Made by a program: the position numbers and the translations under genes
The notes under the pieces: generated by a model
What the model was told of the DNA's origin: nothing
Database searches by the model: none
Seen by the model: only the letters and a program-made list of their open reading frames with translations
Part shown: in pieces, positions 45,121 to 56,483 of the stretch
Position numbering within the stretch: position 1 is the first letter of the stretch
How the letters are laid out: the number at the start of each line of letters is the position of its first letter
Source: Cryptomeria japonica
Lineage: Eukaryota > Streptophyta > Pinopsida > Cupressales > Cupressaceae
Direction: 5' to 3'
Length of the DNA: 64,000 nucleotides
Assembly: GCF_030272615.1 (NCBI RefSeq)
Contig: NC_081409.1
Span: forward strand, 528,234,291 to 528,298,290

Positions 45121-46154
45121 AGTTTATAATTGGGTGAACTCAAATTGGTTACCCTCATTATAACCTTAATAAATGATCTGCAACATAATTTGAACTAAAA
45201 TGGGAGAACTCATTTAGTTGTTTATATCTTAACCATAGCAAATGTATTTCTTCATATTAACTTTATTTTAAACTAAAAAGAGTGAACTCATTAAGTTAGT
45301 TATATTTTAATCCTAATGGTTGTTCGTCACTATGTACTTATATTTTTAATCCTGAAAGAATGAATATCATCTTACTAACTATATTTTAATTAAAGGGATG
45401 AACTCATGTGGCTATATTACATTTTCACCTTAATGAATTGAACTCCATCTCTTAGTATTATTCTAGCTTCAATGAATGGACTCTTTGGCTAATTACATTT
45501 TATCCTCTATAAATGAACTACGACTTATTAGTTGGTTATGTTTTAAACCAAACGAAGGAACCTCGTTTTATTGTTTACATCTTAATTCTTAATGAATAAA
45601 TTTCATCTTATTAGCCATACTTTTAACTATAAAGGATGATCTCATTTGTGGTTGGTTACTTTTAAACCTAAATGAAGGAACTTCATTATATTAGTCTCAT
45701 TGTATCTAAAATGGATGGACTCGTCAAGTTAACCCTACTTAAACCTTAATGGGTGGACTCTTAAGTTAATTATGTTTTAACTTCATTGAGTAAATATCCT
45801 CTTGTTCGCCTCATCCCCAATCATAATAGATGAAACGCTTCCTAAATTCTAAAATGTCAAATCATCAAACATAACATATCCATGTCTTAAGCATTAACTC
45901 GTAATTAAGATATCCAGCTTAAATGAATCAATTGTCGCGAGTTGAGTTAGGTGTAAGGTTACGTAATCGCATTGGGAAACTCCTTAGGTTTGTTTAGTCT
46001 TCCGCTGTGTTATCTAAGCTTTAGATAACTCCAAATTATCTTAATGTTGTGACTTATTATTAACACTCTTAATTATTATTATAAAAAAAATATTTACACT
46101 CCATTTGAGTGTTTAAAACTTAAACCCTTTGGGGTTTCCCGATGGGGCATTACA

Positions 46155-46886
46155 AGTAACACAATAGAAACACACAGATATGATGGAGGTAATGCAAAAT
46201 AGGTTATTATATTGCATGAAATTTGATTTCATCCAACTGGTAACAACTAGGTTATAACATACTAGCTCAGAGGCCTAGTAGAATAGGTCACAACTGGAAC
46301 CTTGAATTGAAAGATCTATCTTCTATGCACAATCTAGCTACTTGATTCTCTTCTTTGTTTCATTCTAAATAATAATTTCAAATATATATATATCGATCCA
46401 AAGGATCCAATCAGCCCAAAAGGGATCAAAACCCAAAGAACAAGACCTAACATGAAAATAACAAGGTCAGCCTCCGCCAAGAGATTCCTTCGAAAAATCC
46501 AAAAGATGAAACATAGATCAAGCAAAAAGGTTGGCCACACACCAAGGAACATCAAAATCAATTCCCAAGGCTCCGCAAACTTTAGAATGGGTTTTGGTAG
46601 ATCACCAAAATAGGTCTTAGGAAACTCGTAACAAAGGAAACTGGTAATAGGAAACTGTCATGGAAATCAGTAGCGATATCTTATCGAAAAGTGATCCAAA
46701 TGTGGTGCGGTCTGAAAGAAAGAAAGATGATCAAGTCTTCAAGTAGAATCCAACTCCATAGGATCCGGTAAGCCAAAATTGGTACACATAGAAAGGAAAA
46801 TTGAAACTGTAAACAAAAAGAAAAACAGAAAGGAAAATGTTTTTTTAGTTGATGCAAGATTGTTGTGAATCAGGGATGCTCCTGCA
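46155..46886 (-). repeat. Chromovirus B 3' LTR, main part
   Basis: AGTAACACAATAGAAACACA onward matches 51437-52139 in the intact B LTR. It ends near GATGCTCCTGCA. The 75-residue ORF at 46334-46561 recurs in the other LTR and is not a gene. Confidence 0.92.
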
Positions 46887-46924
46887 TCAGACATCCAAGG
46901 TTAATGAAAAAGTGATCCTCTCAC

Positions 46925-47080
46925 TTTTCTGGGGTAAGAGGGAAACCAAGGTGGTATACCTCTTCCATAGAAATCCAAGATGAATCTTCAAGTACTATGT
47001 CCTTCCACTTCACAAGATATTCCTTATATTGACTGTTCCGGGTACTACACCCAATCCTACTGTCCAAAATATCTTCAATC
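46925..47080 (-). pseudogene. Chromovirus B C-terminal chromodomain
   Basis: The minus strand translates as EDILDSRIGCSTRN, QYKEYLVKWKDI and EDSSWISMEEV, the three-strand and helix layout of a chromodomain (YLVKWK and the following W). Chromoviral integrases use this tail to bind marked chromatin. It directly follows the integrase relic, which assigns B to the chromoviruses. Confidence 0.85.
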
Positions 47081-48521
47081 TAATCCGGTTCCTTTTGGGG
47101 AAACTATTTCTCCAAGTCTGTAACACCATCCTCATTGAATTCTGGTTCATGGTACTCATGAAGATCTATAATGTTGAATATAGGTGAAATAATTAGATTA
47201 TTTAGTAGCTCCACTTCATATGCATTTCTAGAAATGAACTTCCTCAAAATCTAACAGGGTCCAAAATTCTTCATCTATAACTTATTATAAGTTCCAACTG
47301 GGAATCTCTCTTTTCTCAGATATACCATCACTTCATTGCCAACTTCAAATTCCTTATGTCTCCAGTTCTCATCCACCTTCTCCTTATACTTGTTGATAAT
47401 GTCTTCCAAATGTTGTTTAACCTGAATATGTAATGTTGCCATGTGATCTGCAAAGTCTTATGCTTCTGAACTCCTCTGGTCTTCACTACTAATGTCTCTT
47501 AATTTTGATATCCCTCTAGGATGCACTCCAGTGACAATATCAAAAGGTATTCTTTAGGTACTTTATTCATTGAATTGTTGTAGGCAAACTCTGCTTGTTC
47601 AAGAATAAAATCCCAACTTTTGATTTTATCTCCCACTAAACATCTTAATAAATTTCCCAAACTCTGGTTAACAACTTATGTCTGTCCATCAGTCTGTGGA
47701 TGAAAAGTAGAACTGAACTTCAAATCTTTCTTCATCTTCTTCTAAAGTGTTCTCCAAAATCAGCCAACAAACTTAGTGTCTCTATATGAAACTATGATCT
47801 TAAGCAATCCATGCAATCTCACTTGAAAAATAAGTCTGCTACATGCAATGCATCTTATGTATTCTTACAAGGTATGAAATGAGCCATCTTCAAAAATCTA
47901 TCCACCACCACAAATATATAATCATTCCCTCTCGGTGTCTTGGGAAATCCAAGTACAAAATCCATGCTTATATCCTCCCAAGGTCTTACTAGTATTGTCA
48001 AAGGTTTACAATCTTACATTCTGACTACTACCTTTTGCAACTTGACAAGCTCTACAACTCTACACATATATCTTAACATCCTTATGAATCTGGGGCCAAA
48101 AGTACTACTCACTCACCAATGCTACTGTTTTGTCAATACCAAAATGTCCATCAAATCCTTCACTATGTTTCTCCTTTATCAAATTCTCCCTCATAGAACT
48201 CTTAGGTATGCACAACTGAACTCCTCTGAATAAAATTCCATCCTGAATGAAATAATCTGACCATTTGCTCTTATCAACCATAACCGGTTCTCTACATTCT
48301 TTCCAAGGTTCTACAAAATTCGGGTCTTCATCATACAAGCTCTTCAAATCTTCAAAACCTAATACTATCACTCTCATCTCTGCCAGAAAATTCCTTCTCC
48401 TACTGAATGCATCAACAACTTTTTTAGATTTCCCACTTCTATGCTTTAACACAAAGGTGTAACTCTGCAAGAATTCTACCCATCTCATATGTCTTTGATT
48501 CAACTTACTCTGACTATTCAA
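47081..48521 (-). pseudogene. Chromovirus B integrase with RNase H tail
   Basis: From 48521 down: end of RNase H (QSYTFVLKHRSGKSKKVVDAFSRR), then the zinc region HSEGFDGHFGIDKT and SCRACQVAK, then core pieces [23 protein letters not shown] and FHPQTDGQT with the conserved acids. A GKFEVGNEVMVYL-like C-terminal domain precedes the chromodomain. Many in-frame stops after 48105; motifs remain in one frame in most stretches that I translated. Confidence 0.85.
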
Positions 48522-48524
48522 ATT

Positions 48525-48799
48525 CTACAAAGCTTGATGATCTATATACAACAAAAATTCCTTAGGCAACAAGTAATGTCTCCACTTCTTCAAGGCTTGA
48601 ACTATGGCATAAAATTCCTGATCATACATTGAATATCTCTTCTGGGCATCATTCAATTTCTCACTGAAATAGGCTACTTCTCTCCCTTCTTGACTCAAGA
48701 CTGCTCCTATTTTTGTTCCACTTGCATCACAATCCACTTGAAATCTTGAAATACTTTATTGAAATCTAGTAAAGCTAACATAGGCTACTCAGTTACTTT
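48525..48799 (-). pseudogene. Chromovirus B RNase H
   Basis: [37 protein letters not shown] and [17 protein letters not shown] are typical gypsy RNase H text with the catalytic acids present. The frame differs from RT because of an 8-bp tandem duplication at 48737-48752. Confidence 0.88.
48737..48752. repeat. 8-bp tandem duplication shifting B frame
   Basis: CTTGAAAT occurs twice in a row. The offset between the RT frame (49096) and RNase H frame (48737) is two bases modulo three, which this duplication explains. Confidence 0.85.
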
Positions 48800-49951
48800 C
48801 TACTTCAATAGTTGAAAATTTTTGTTTTCTCTAGTGGTCCACTTGAATTCCTTCCGATCTCCTCTCATGGTCTCAGTCATAGGGTTACAAACTGAACTAA
48901 AATTTCTGATAAACTTTTGGTAAGAACTAGCCAACCCATGAAATGATCTTACCTCTCCAATGCTTTCTGGTGTAGGCCACTCAACAATGGAATTCACTTT
49001 CTCAGGGACCATCTTCAAACCATCCTCATATATCACAAAGCCCAAATAGACTAACTCATCCTTCATGAAAGTACACTTCTTGATATTGATCAGCAACTTG
49101 TCTTCTCTCTATCTCTACAAAACTTGTCTTAACTGCAACAAATGCTCCTCTTTTGTCTTACTAAAAATCAGAATGTCATCCAAATACACAATAACAAACT
49201 TACCCAATAATTTCTTCAATACCTGATTCATCAGCCTCATGAAAGTACTCGGTGCATTAGTCAATCAAAAATGCATCATCAACCATTCATATAGTCTTTC
49301 ATTTGTCTTAAATGTTGTCTTCTACTCATCACCTTCTCTAATCCTAATTTGATGATATCCACTCTTCAGATCTATCTTTGTAAAGTATTTTGCTCCACTG
49401 AAATAGTACATTATGTCATCCATCCTATGAAAAGAAAATCGGTATTTCATGGTGATCTTGTTTATTGCTCTTGATTCAGTACACGTTCTCCATACTCCAT
49501 TATTCTTAGGTGCTAATACTGTTGGTACTGCATAAGGGCTCAGAATCTCCCTAATCAAGCCTTTCTTCAACAACTCCTGCACTTGTCTACTTAGTTCTTC
49601 ATTCTCTATCGATGTCAACTGATGTGCAACTTTGTTAGGCAAAATAGCTCCGGGAACCAAGTCCATGCAATGACTAATACTTCTTATAGGTGGAAATCCA
49701 TCAAGTACATTATTTGAAATGATGTCCTCATATTCTGTCAGCAAATATCTTATCTCTTTTGGGTGCTCTCCTTCTGGATCCGGTCTCTCAGTCTTCTTAG
49801 GAATTAAGGCAAAACACACATTCTCATTTCTCAGTTCATCCATGAATTTCCTTCCATCTACTAAACATATTCTAGCATTAATATCACACAAAACTTCATT
49901 ATGATAATTCCCAATTTTCAATTTCACCAAACATTGTTCACTTACCAACAA
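48800..49951 (-). pseudogene. Chromovirus B reverse transcriptase
   Basis: From 49951: gypsy RT with LLKKGLIREILSPYAVPTVL, RAINKITMKYRF, FTKIDLKSGYHQIRI (first catalytic Asp), a YLDD box near 49177-49188, then LLINIKKCTFMKDELVYLGF and the connection domain to FQLLK at 48800. Stops lie between 49322 and 49096, but the frame is unchanged across the domain. It follows protease in the same frame. Confidence 0.92.
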
Positions 49952-49978
49952 CTTATGTTCATCCTGAATCCATGCTAT

Positions 49979-50233
49979 CTAATAAGGCATAGGGTGTTTC
50001 AATCTCTCCAATTTCAACTTATTCACCATCTCTTTTGAAACAAGATTATCTAAACTACCACTATCAATAACAACTTTACAACACTTACTAGATACCTTAC
50101 ATCGGGTCTTGAGAAAATTCTTCCTCTGTAAGGGCTCTTCATCTCCTTCGGTATGACACAAAGATCTCCTCATCATCAACAATTCTCCATCTTTTGGTTT
50201 ATTGTCTAATCTGGTGGGGTTTTCTTCTACCAC
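49979..50233 (-). pseudogene. Chromovirus B protease
   Basis: CKVVIDSGSLDNLVSKEM carries the aspartic protease DSG motif. Same frame as gag upstream and RT downstream; separated from RT by one stop near 49979. Confidence 0.85.
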
Positions 50234-50983
50234 CGTTTCTCTTTTGATGGCCTCTATCTTCTTACACTCGAATACACAGTGTCCTTCTCCTCCACACTTA
50301 AAGAAAGTTCATCTAAATGTCCTCTTGTCCTGTCTGCCAAAGTTCTCATTCCGGTAACCATCCGGTTCTCTCCTCTAGTAGAAATTTCTATCATCCTTAC
50401 AGTATGAATTACCTTCTTTGCTCACTTCCTTCTCCTTGTTCTGATCTATATTGGTTCCTCTTCCTCCTTGAAATATTCCTCCGGTAAACCTTCCACCTCT
50501 ACCTCTTTGTCTCTGCTCATGTCTTTTCTTCAATTTCTCATCAGCCTTTAGGGCATAATGGTAAGCCTCTTCAAAACTCTCCAATTTTATCATACTGAGT
50601 TCAACTTGTATAGACATCCACAATCCATTCAAATATCTTGCAACTTGTTCAACTTCATCATCAACATGTCTAGATCTAATATTCAACTTGTAAAATGCTT
50701 TGGTGTACACTTTCACATTAGATTCCTTCTATCTCAAATTTTGCAACTTCCAGAACAAATCCACTTGATAATTCCCTGACACAAACTTTGATTTCAACTT
50801 AGCAATTATCCGATCCCATGTCTTAATATTTTCTTTACCTCTTCTTTGTCTATCAACTTGCGAATTCTCCCACAAAAGAGATGCATGACCTTTCAACTGG
50901 GTATAGGCATATTTCACCTTCCTCTCTTCTGCAATGTTTTCAAAATTTAAATACTTGACCATTTCTGAGATCCAATCCATCAA
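50234..50983 (-). pseudogene. Chromovirus B gag
   Basis: The 84- and 113-residue frames (50983-50729, 50716-50375) hold the gag domain (YAYTQLKGHASLLWENSQ, WDRIIAKLKSKFV, VARYLNGLWMSIQVELSMIK). Further down, FKCGGEGHCVFEC (50262-50305) is a zinc knuckle that lacks its first Cys. All in one frame with a few stops. The N-terminal start is not clear; it may reach 51250. Confidence 0.85.
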
Positions 50984-51366
50984 GTCATCTGAATCTAACT
51001 TCCCATCATATTCCAGTGGGGTAAATTAGGTTTAATGTTTTCCCTACTCAAAACCCTTAAAAAATTTCTTCATCTAGATCAACTGCTGGTAGGTTTACTT
51101 GTTCTGTCGGGGCTTCTTCTCCTTCATCTTCACTCACATCTTCAATGTGTCAGCCTCTTCTCTGGGCTGTCTCCACCACTTCTAACCAGGCAGCTATTCA
51201 CAATATCTCCATTATAGCTGGGTCTGCATTCCCACGCGCTTTACTATTCTTAGTTCCTCTTTGCACTGTCGATTCATGCTAGTCCCCTACAATTGTAGGT
51301 CGGATCTGCAATCTGCCACCCTACAACAAGAAATTTAGGACACGCAACCTCCAGAAAAAAATTTCT

Positions 51367-51377
51367 CTCTAATACCA
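51367..51377 (-). promoter_or_regulatory. Primer binding site of chromovirus B
   Basis: Minus strand TGGTATTAGAG, two bases from the LTR end, is an initiator-Met site with one change (T for C). Confidence 0.8.
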
Positions 51378-51379
51378 CT

Positions 51380-52139
51380 TGAAGAAGTCACCGATGAGGA
51401 GGGACCTCAAGGAGATCAATGTGGACAGGTAAACAAGAGTAACACAATGGAAACACACAGATATGATGGAGGCAATGCAGAACAAGTTATTTTATTACAT
51501 GAAATTTGATTACATCCAAGTAGTAACAACTGGGTTACAACATACCGGCTCACAGGCTTGGTAGAATAGGTCACAACCGAGACCTTGAATTGAAAGATCT
51601 ATCTTCTATGCATAGTCTAGCTACTTGATTCTCTTCTTCATTTCATTATAAAGCATAATTACAAATATAAATATCGATCCGAAGGATCTAGTTGGCCCAA
51701 AAGGGATCAAAACTTGAAGAACAAGACCTAACATGAAAATAACAAGGTCGGCCTCTGCCAAGAGATTCCTCCAGAAAATCCAAAGGATGAAATGTAGATC
51801 ATAGGAAAAGGTCATCCACATGCTAAGGAACATCAAAATCAATGCCCAAGGCTCCACAAGCTTCAAAATGGGTTCCGGTAGATCACCAAAATAGGTCTCA
51901 GGTAACTGGTAACAAGAAACTGTCATGAAAATCAATAGCGATATCTTTCCAAAAAGTGATCCAAATGCAATGCAGTCTAAAAGCAAGAAAGATGATAAAG
52001 TATTCAAGTAGAATCTAATTCCACAGGATCCGGTGAGCCAAAACCGGGACACATAGAAAGGAAAACCAAAATGGCAAACATAAAGAAAAATATTTTCTTG
52101 GTTGATGCAAGATTGTTGTGAACCGAGGATGCTCTTGCA
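51380..52139 (-). repeat. Chromovirus B 5' LTR (760 bp)
   Basis: Uninterrupted LTR of B. On its own strand it runs TGCAAGAGCATCC to GTGACTTCTTCA. It is the intact reference for the A insertion: AAACAAGAGTAACACAATGG spans the junction seen at 8471 and 46155. The 210-residue ORF at 51621-52253 covers LTR sequence and has no domain. Confidence 0.92.
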
Positions 52140-52169
52140 TGACCCCCTCTCAGTGGTCCATTGTGTTCC
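52140..52169 (+). repeat. End of copia LTR X
   Basis: CCCCCTCTCAGTGGTCCATT continues the copia LTR text interrupted at 8413, compared with the LTR end of copia C read on its strand. The precise end (TTCCTTCA) is a guess. Confidence 0.4.
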
Positions 52170-52379
52170 TTCAAAGAGAACATGTATACAAGCTATATGT
52201 GTTTTTCTAGGTGATCTATGAGAAGAATGATGAGAAAGGACATGGACACACACTCTAGATGTGGTTTTTTAGGTGATCCATGTTGGGGAGGAGAGTAGGA
52301 ATAGTCTAGTTGTGTTTTGCTAATTCCACTCATCCTCGTGCATGTGTGCAAGTGATGTCTAGTTTCAAGTATAACTCAT

Positions 52380-52710
52380 CTCATATAAGAGTTTTTTTCC
52401 TCTGGTTTTGAGCATCAACTTGTTTAAGACATTTAATGCAAATTCAAATGTTAAGGGGATAATTTATGGCTTTGGGAACATCTTGTATAAGATTTTGTTT
52501 TCTCTGGTTTTGAGAATATGTAAACCTATTTAAGACAAATATATGCCTAGTTTTGAGGAGATTATATTTATGAGTTTATTTTCTCTAGTTTTGGGAATGT
52601 GCACCCTATTTAAGACATATATTAAATGTTTCATATGGTTTCAGGAATGAAGCATCTCGTATAGGAGTTTGTTTTCTTTGTTTCTGAGTTTGAAAACCTC
52701 ATTTAAGACA
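52380..52710 (+). repeat. Four-copy tandem repeat, about 90-110 bp
   Basis: Each unit contains TATAAGAGTTTGTTTTCTCT, GGTTTTGAGAATGTG and CTATTTAAGACATATA variants; units start near 52382, 52490, 52568 and 52655. No coding frame. Confidence 0.75.
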
Positions 52711-53990
52711 TGCAAATATATGGTACAAATAAGGCGATATGGGTGCCCCCCTTAAGATATCAACATAGTTATATGTTGATGTCTTAAGGAAGGTATAAAC
52801 AAGGATACCCACCTTCAACACCAAGAAGATATCCTTTAGGCAACAATTTTACAAATCCAAGATAAAGAGGAAAGACTCTTATATGCAAGGATAATATTAT
52901 TGAAAAAGAGATATCTTGCAACAAGTGTAAATAAGATCCTTGGAGGAGAATAGATATTTTCTCAAAATAAATCTACCTCCAAGAGGAGTTCTTGAACAAA
53001 CATAATATATTCTACCAAAAGAAGGGAAGGAGAAGAAAAATGCATACCCTCCTCTTATTTCTAAGTGAAAGGGATTCTTGATGAAGCATGACACACTTTT
53101 TGACACAATGTGAAGGGTAAGTTTATAATAGATATACTTTTCCAAGTGAAAAAGATGTTGTAGCCAAGGAAATACACCTCTTTCATAAGAGAGAATCCCT
53201 GATAAAACAACAACTTCACACAAGGAATGACATCAAATCATAAGCAAACACCACTTAACATAGGAAAAAAGGATCCTTAGAAAGGATAAGAGAGAGATCA
53301 TTGCCCCCCAAGCTTAGGGATAATGAGAAGAGTTACACTACCTCTAAGGAGAGATAAAACATAGGAAAATGTACAATATACACACATGAAGAAATACAAT
53401 GTAAGAAAATATATTAATATATGTAAAATTCAACTCTAAAGAAGATGTAATCTTCAAGGGGGGAAAGAGAGAGAACCAAGATAAAATATCACTTACTTCT
53501 CTAAAGAGAAAGATTAATCATAAAAGACATACCATTCCATGCAATAAAGGATATCCAAAATATGAAAAATGCAATCCCTAAAGAGGACAGTGACACTTTA
53601 GATAGAAAAAAATAAAAGGATAAGATTATTGCCTTCCAAATATAGAGGCAAGAATGAACCATGTTGCTGCCCCAAGATGTTTGGAATTGAAAAAGCATCA
53701 CCTCTAATGAAAAAGAGCCCCCAATCAAGTTAACTACTAGTGTCATAGGGTGAGGAGAAACATGAAGGGTGAGTAGAGTGCTAAGGCACTACATTCTTAC
53801 TAAGAAAGAGAGCACTATCAGTTGAAAGATCTATGCGAGACCTATCAAATTGTTCTTGAAAAAATTCCTTAAATTATTTTTACTTTCCAAGAGAATGAGA
53901 ACCACCATGATGAAAAATAAAATGTTCACTACCTTATTTATGCTTTTTTCTAAACTTTACAAAAGGAAAAAATAATATTTTTATCATACT
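52711..53990. other. Gene-free stretch left of relic G gag
   Basis: Purine-rich plus strand with minus ORFs of 81-108 residues (52897-53223, 53501-53746) that are Phe/Ser/Leu-rich and unrecognised. It would be the region downstream of gag in relic G. I see no pol motif. Confidence 0.4.
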
Positions 53991-54872
53991 TTAATTCCAA
54001 AAGATTCTAGTTGCTAACCTTTCCTTATCATCAATAGGATTAGACCTTGTCTCTTGTGATATAGGAAAAGGATTATAATCTACAATTATAACTATGCCTC
54101 TACCAATGAGTACTTGCATTTCATTTTGAAAATTAGGATAATCATTAGTAGTGTGATGACTAGTTTGGTGATATGAGCATAAAGGAGTTTTTGAAGAAGA
54201 AGAACTTTTAGATGAAAGATAGGTTTTTTGTCTTGCAAGACGATCCTTAAAGTCTTGAATCCTAAGGAGATAATCCATAGGAGAAACATGATAATGTCCT
54301 AGGCCTTTTGTGCTAGCTTTTGTAGGAGGGTTTATAGGGACTCTAATTCCTTATTCAAATTTCCCAAGTCCTTGTCCTCTAAAACCATTGTTTTGATATT
54401 ATGTTATAACCACTCCTATACGAATTTCTTAATTGAAAAGGAGGAGGGACATTGTAATGAATTTCCTTAAAATTTGTAGAGTAAGTGTGTTTAGAAGGAA
54501 CAAAGGGATGAGTAGATGAAGAAGGAATATCTTGTGAAGAAGGATTTTCCTTTCTATCATTATTTATATCCTCTTTGGTAGATTGGGAAGGAAGATACTT
54601 ATCATCTAAGGCCTCAATTTTTCTTAATGTTATGTTGGCAGATAGATCATGAATAAAATACATAACATCATCTTCTCTACATATGTTTTGATGACTAAGA
54701 TAGGTTCTAGGAGAATAAGGAGGATCCAAAGAGATTGAAATACCAATATTTTGTTCTTTCCTCCTTGCGCTAGGGTATGTGTATGAGAAGAGGATGGTGC
54801 CATGTTGATCTCCAATGCTTTCTCTCGATTAGAGAGATAATTTATAGGAGAATTAGATTTTTCTTCATTCAC
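53991..54872 (-). pseudogene. Gypsy relic G, gag C-terminal part
   Basis: The frame at 53991-54278 has CSYHQTSHHTTNDY followed by FQNEMQVLIGRG, the Cys-x2-His-x4-His block seen in element E with its last Cys lost to Tyr. Upstream frames (54379-54729, 54630-54872) are polar, gag-like text with SYRSGYNI and PPFQLRNS. Several frameshifts. Orientation agrees with the PBS and LTR end at 56467-56484. Confidence 0.6.
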
Positions 54873-54979
54873 ATTAGATACCCTAGGAGAGGTACAAGTA
54901 TTAGGTTTTCCATTAGCATCTCTAGGATAGGGATATACAAAATATTTAATGTGATCTATATATGCAATTCATTTTCCTA

Positions 54980-56466
54980 AAAATATCACAATAAAACAAC
55001 TTTCACTATAAATAAAATCTTTGAGATCTAATTTATTGAAAGGTAGTTGGAAATTCTAAAAATGCAATATGCCAAAGTGCTATGAATGAAAAGAATTTAT
55101 TTGATGCATAAACATCTATTGAGATGAAACTAGAGGAATGATCATCGGTCCCCCCTACAATTTAGATGGCGTAGCTCTTGGATCTGCAACTGATCCTGGT
55201 CCTATTGATGAAACCGCTATAGCTGATCCTAGGAGCATCTAGGGAACAAATTCTAAATTGTCTAGTACAGAAAACTAAAAAAGAAAAATAAGACCTTACC
55301 GTTCTTTGTATAAAAGCTCATTTTGAATCGGCTTTGTCCAGAGCTTTAGTAAAAAAACAAAACTACAATAGCGTATTATGTAAAAACGTAAAAATAGATA
55401 TTTTATTAAATCAATTGTTCATTATTTTTCATGAATCATCATGAATTCGTTGGATAGATCAGAAAGAACCTGATGGAGACTTCCTTTTCTCTTTTTTTAT
55501 CAGAAGCGGAATTTGATTCAAGGAATCAAATGTATAATGAAATACCATTATATATATAATATTACACTATTTGAACAAATAAATGAATTACGACGATAAG
55601 ATCGAATTAATTCCCGATTAAGTCAAGTGAGTCAGATGGATCAATTTATTTATTTTATTTTTTTTCTTAAAAAATAAAAATAAAAATGGAATAAAAAGGA
55701 AGCAAAATTTATATTTATCTGTTAAAAGTTGTACATTAACAATATGTAGAAAAAGTATAGGAAAATGTGAGGAAAATGAAAACAAGGATTCTGAATATAT
55801 CGAAACAATCCCCGTAGAAAACAGATACAATTCGGAACGTTTTAGGAATTTGTGGTTTTTGTGCGAGAATTGTGAGACCCTTATATATAAGAAATATTTA
55901 CTAGAACAAAAAGGTGTTTATGGAACGCCAAGTACCATTATCAATTAATAGTTCAATTCGCTCTGAACTAGTCATTTGCCAAAATGCTAGACTGTGTGAA
56001 ATGAAAGAAGCCATTTTCCAACACATGATTATGATAAATATAAGTGAAAAGAAAAGTAATAATATGTGAAATAGAAAATAAATCAGATCTACTAAGTTCC
56101 ATTATTAATTTTTAAAAATTAGATTTGAAAATTAAATTGATAAATTATACACTCACAAATCCAATTAACCAAAATAAATTAGGGTTTTTATAAATTAAAC
56201 CTCTAAATTTATGTAACTTGATTAAAATAAGATCTATGAATGTAAATTTGAAATTTGAAATATTTCTAAATCAGATTTGAAACAATTAATCCAAATTAGA
56301 CAACCCACAAGCTCAATTTAGAATTTAAGAATTAGGGTTTTTTTAATTATTTAACCTCAAAATTTTTTAAATTCAATTGGAAATTAAACTTGCAAATTTA
56401 AATTTGAATTTTAAATTGCATAAACACTCAAATATAAGAACAAAAATAAGAATTAAAGGTGTAAGA
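54980..56466 (-). other. Leader of relic G, unassigned
   Basis: No gene supported between the G primer binding site and its gag. 55140-55930 differs in texture from its neighbours; a plus-strand stretch reads LDGVALGSATDPGPIDETAI and a second from 55921 opens MERQVPLSINSSIRSELVIC, neither of which I recognise. 56040-56460 is AT-rich with recurring AAATTTGAA and TTAGGGTTTTT words. Confidence 0.4.
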
Positions 56467-56483
56467 CATTGGGTTCACCAAAA
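56467..56483 (-). promoter_or_regulatory. Primer binding site of relic G
   Basis: Minus strand TTTTGGTGAACCCAATG follows an LTR-like end CACCACATTACA, the same arrangement as TTTTGGCATGCCC after CCATATACA in element E. Confidence 0.55.

Larger units (their letters stand above)
8472..46154 (+). mobile_element. Element A, LARD-like non-autonomous LTR retrotransposon
   Basis: It is bounded by LTRs that open TGTAATGCCCC and close GGGGCATTACA, a perfect inverted terminal match in the 3' LTR. After removal of later insertions each LTR is about 4.48 kb and the internal region about 3.8 kb (12947-14584 plus 22246-24399). PBS (12949) and polypurine tract (24388) are intact, yet there is no gag or pol. 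These proportions match Large Retrotransposon Derivatives known from grasses. LTR divergence by eye is about 3%. It lies inside the 3' LTR of element B. No clear 5-bp target duplication is visible (left GCAAG, right AGTAA). Confidence 0.8.
24400..46154 (+). repeat. Element A 3' LTR, split by D and E
   Basis: The segments 24400-27144, 28139-28849 and 45126-46154 align end to end with the 5' LTR at 8472-12946. The interruptions are element D and element E. The GC island (26292-26470), the degenerate array and the GGGGCATTACA end are all present. The TATA core seen in the 5' LTR is altered. The ORF at 26433-26798 is an AT-rich translation and not a gene. Confidence 0.92.
8414..52139 (-). mobile_element. 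Chromovirus B (Ty3/gypsy), disrupted by element A
   Basis: This is a minus-strand gypsy element. Its 5' LTR is 51380-52139. Its 3' LTR is 8414-8471 plus 46155-46886, split by element A. PBS, gag with zinc knuckle, protease, RT, RNase H, integrase and a C-terminal chromodomain follow in the chromovirus order from 51377 down to about 46925. The left flank CACCC and right flank CCCCC could be a decayed 5-bp target duplication. It is inserted in copia LTR X. Stop codons and at least one frameshift make it inactive. Confidence 0.8.

Noticed and set aside
51621-52253. 210-residue minus ORF over the B 5' LTR
   Set aside because: It covers LTR sequence and runs past the LTR edge into copia X; no domain. 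The partner LTR has only a 75-residue version.
55140-55930. Plastid DNA insertion
   Set aside because: Texture resembled plastid intergenic DNA, but I could not identify any plastid gene, so I list it only as unassigned.
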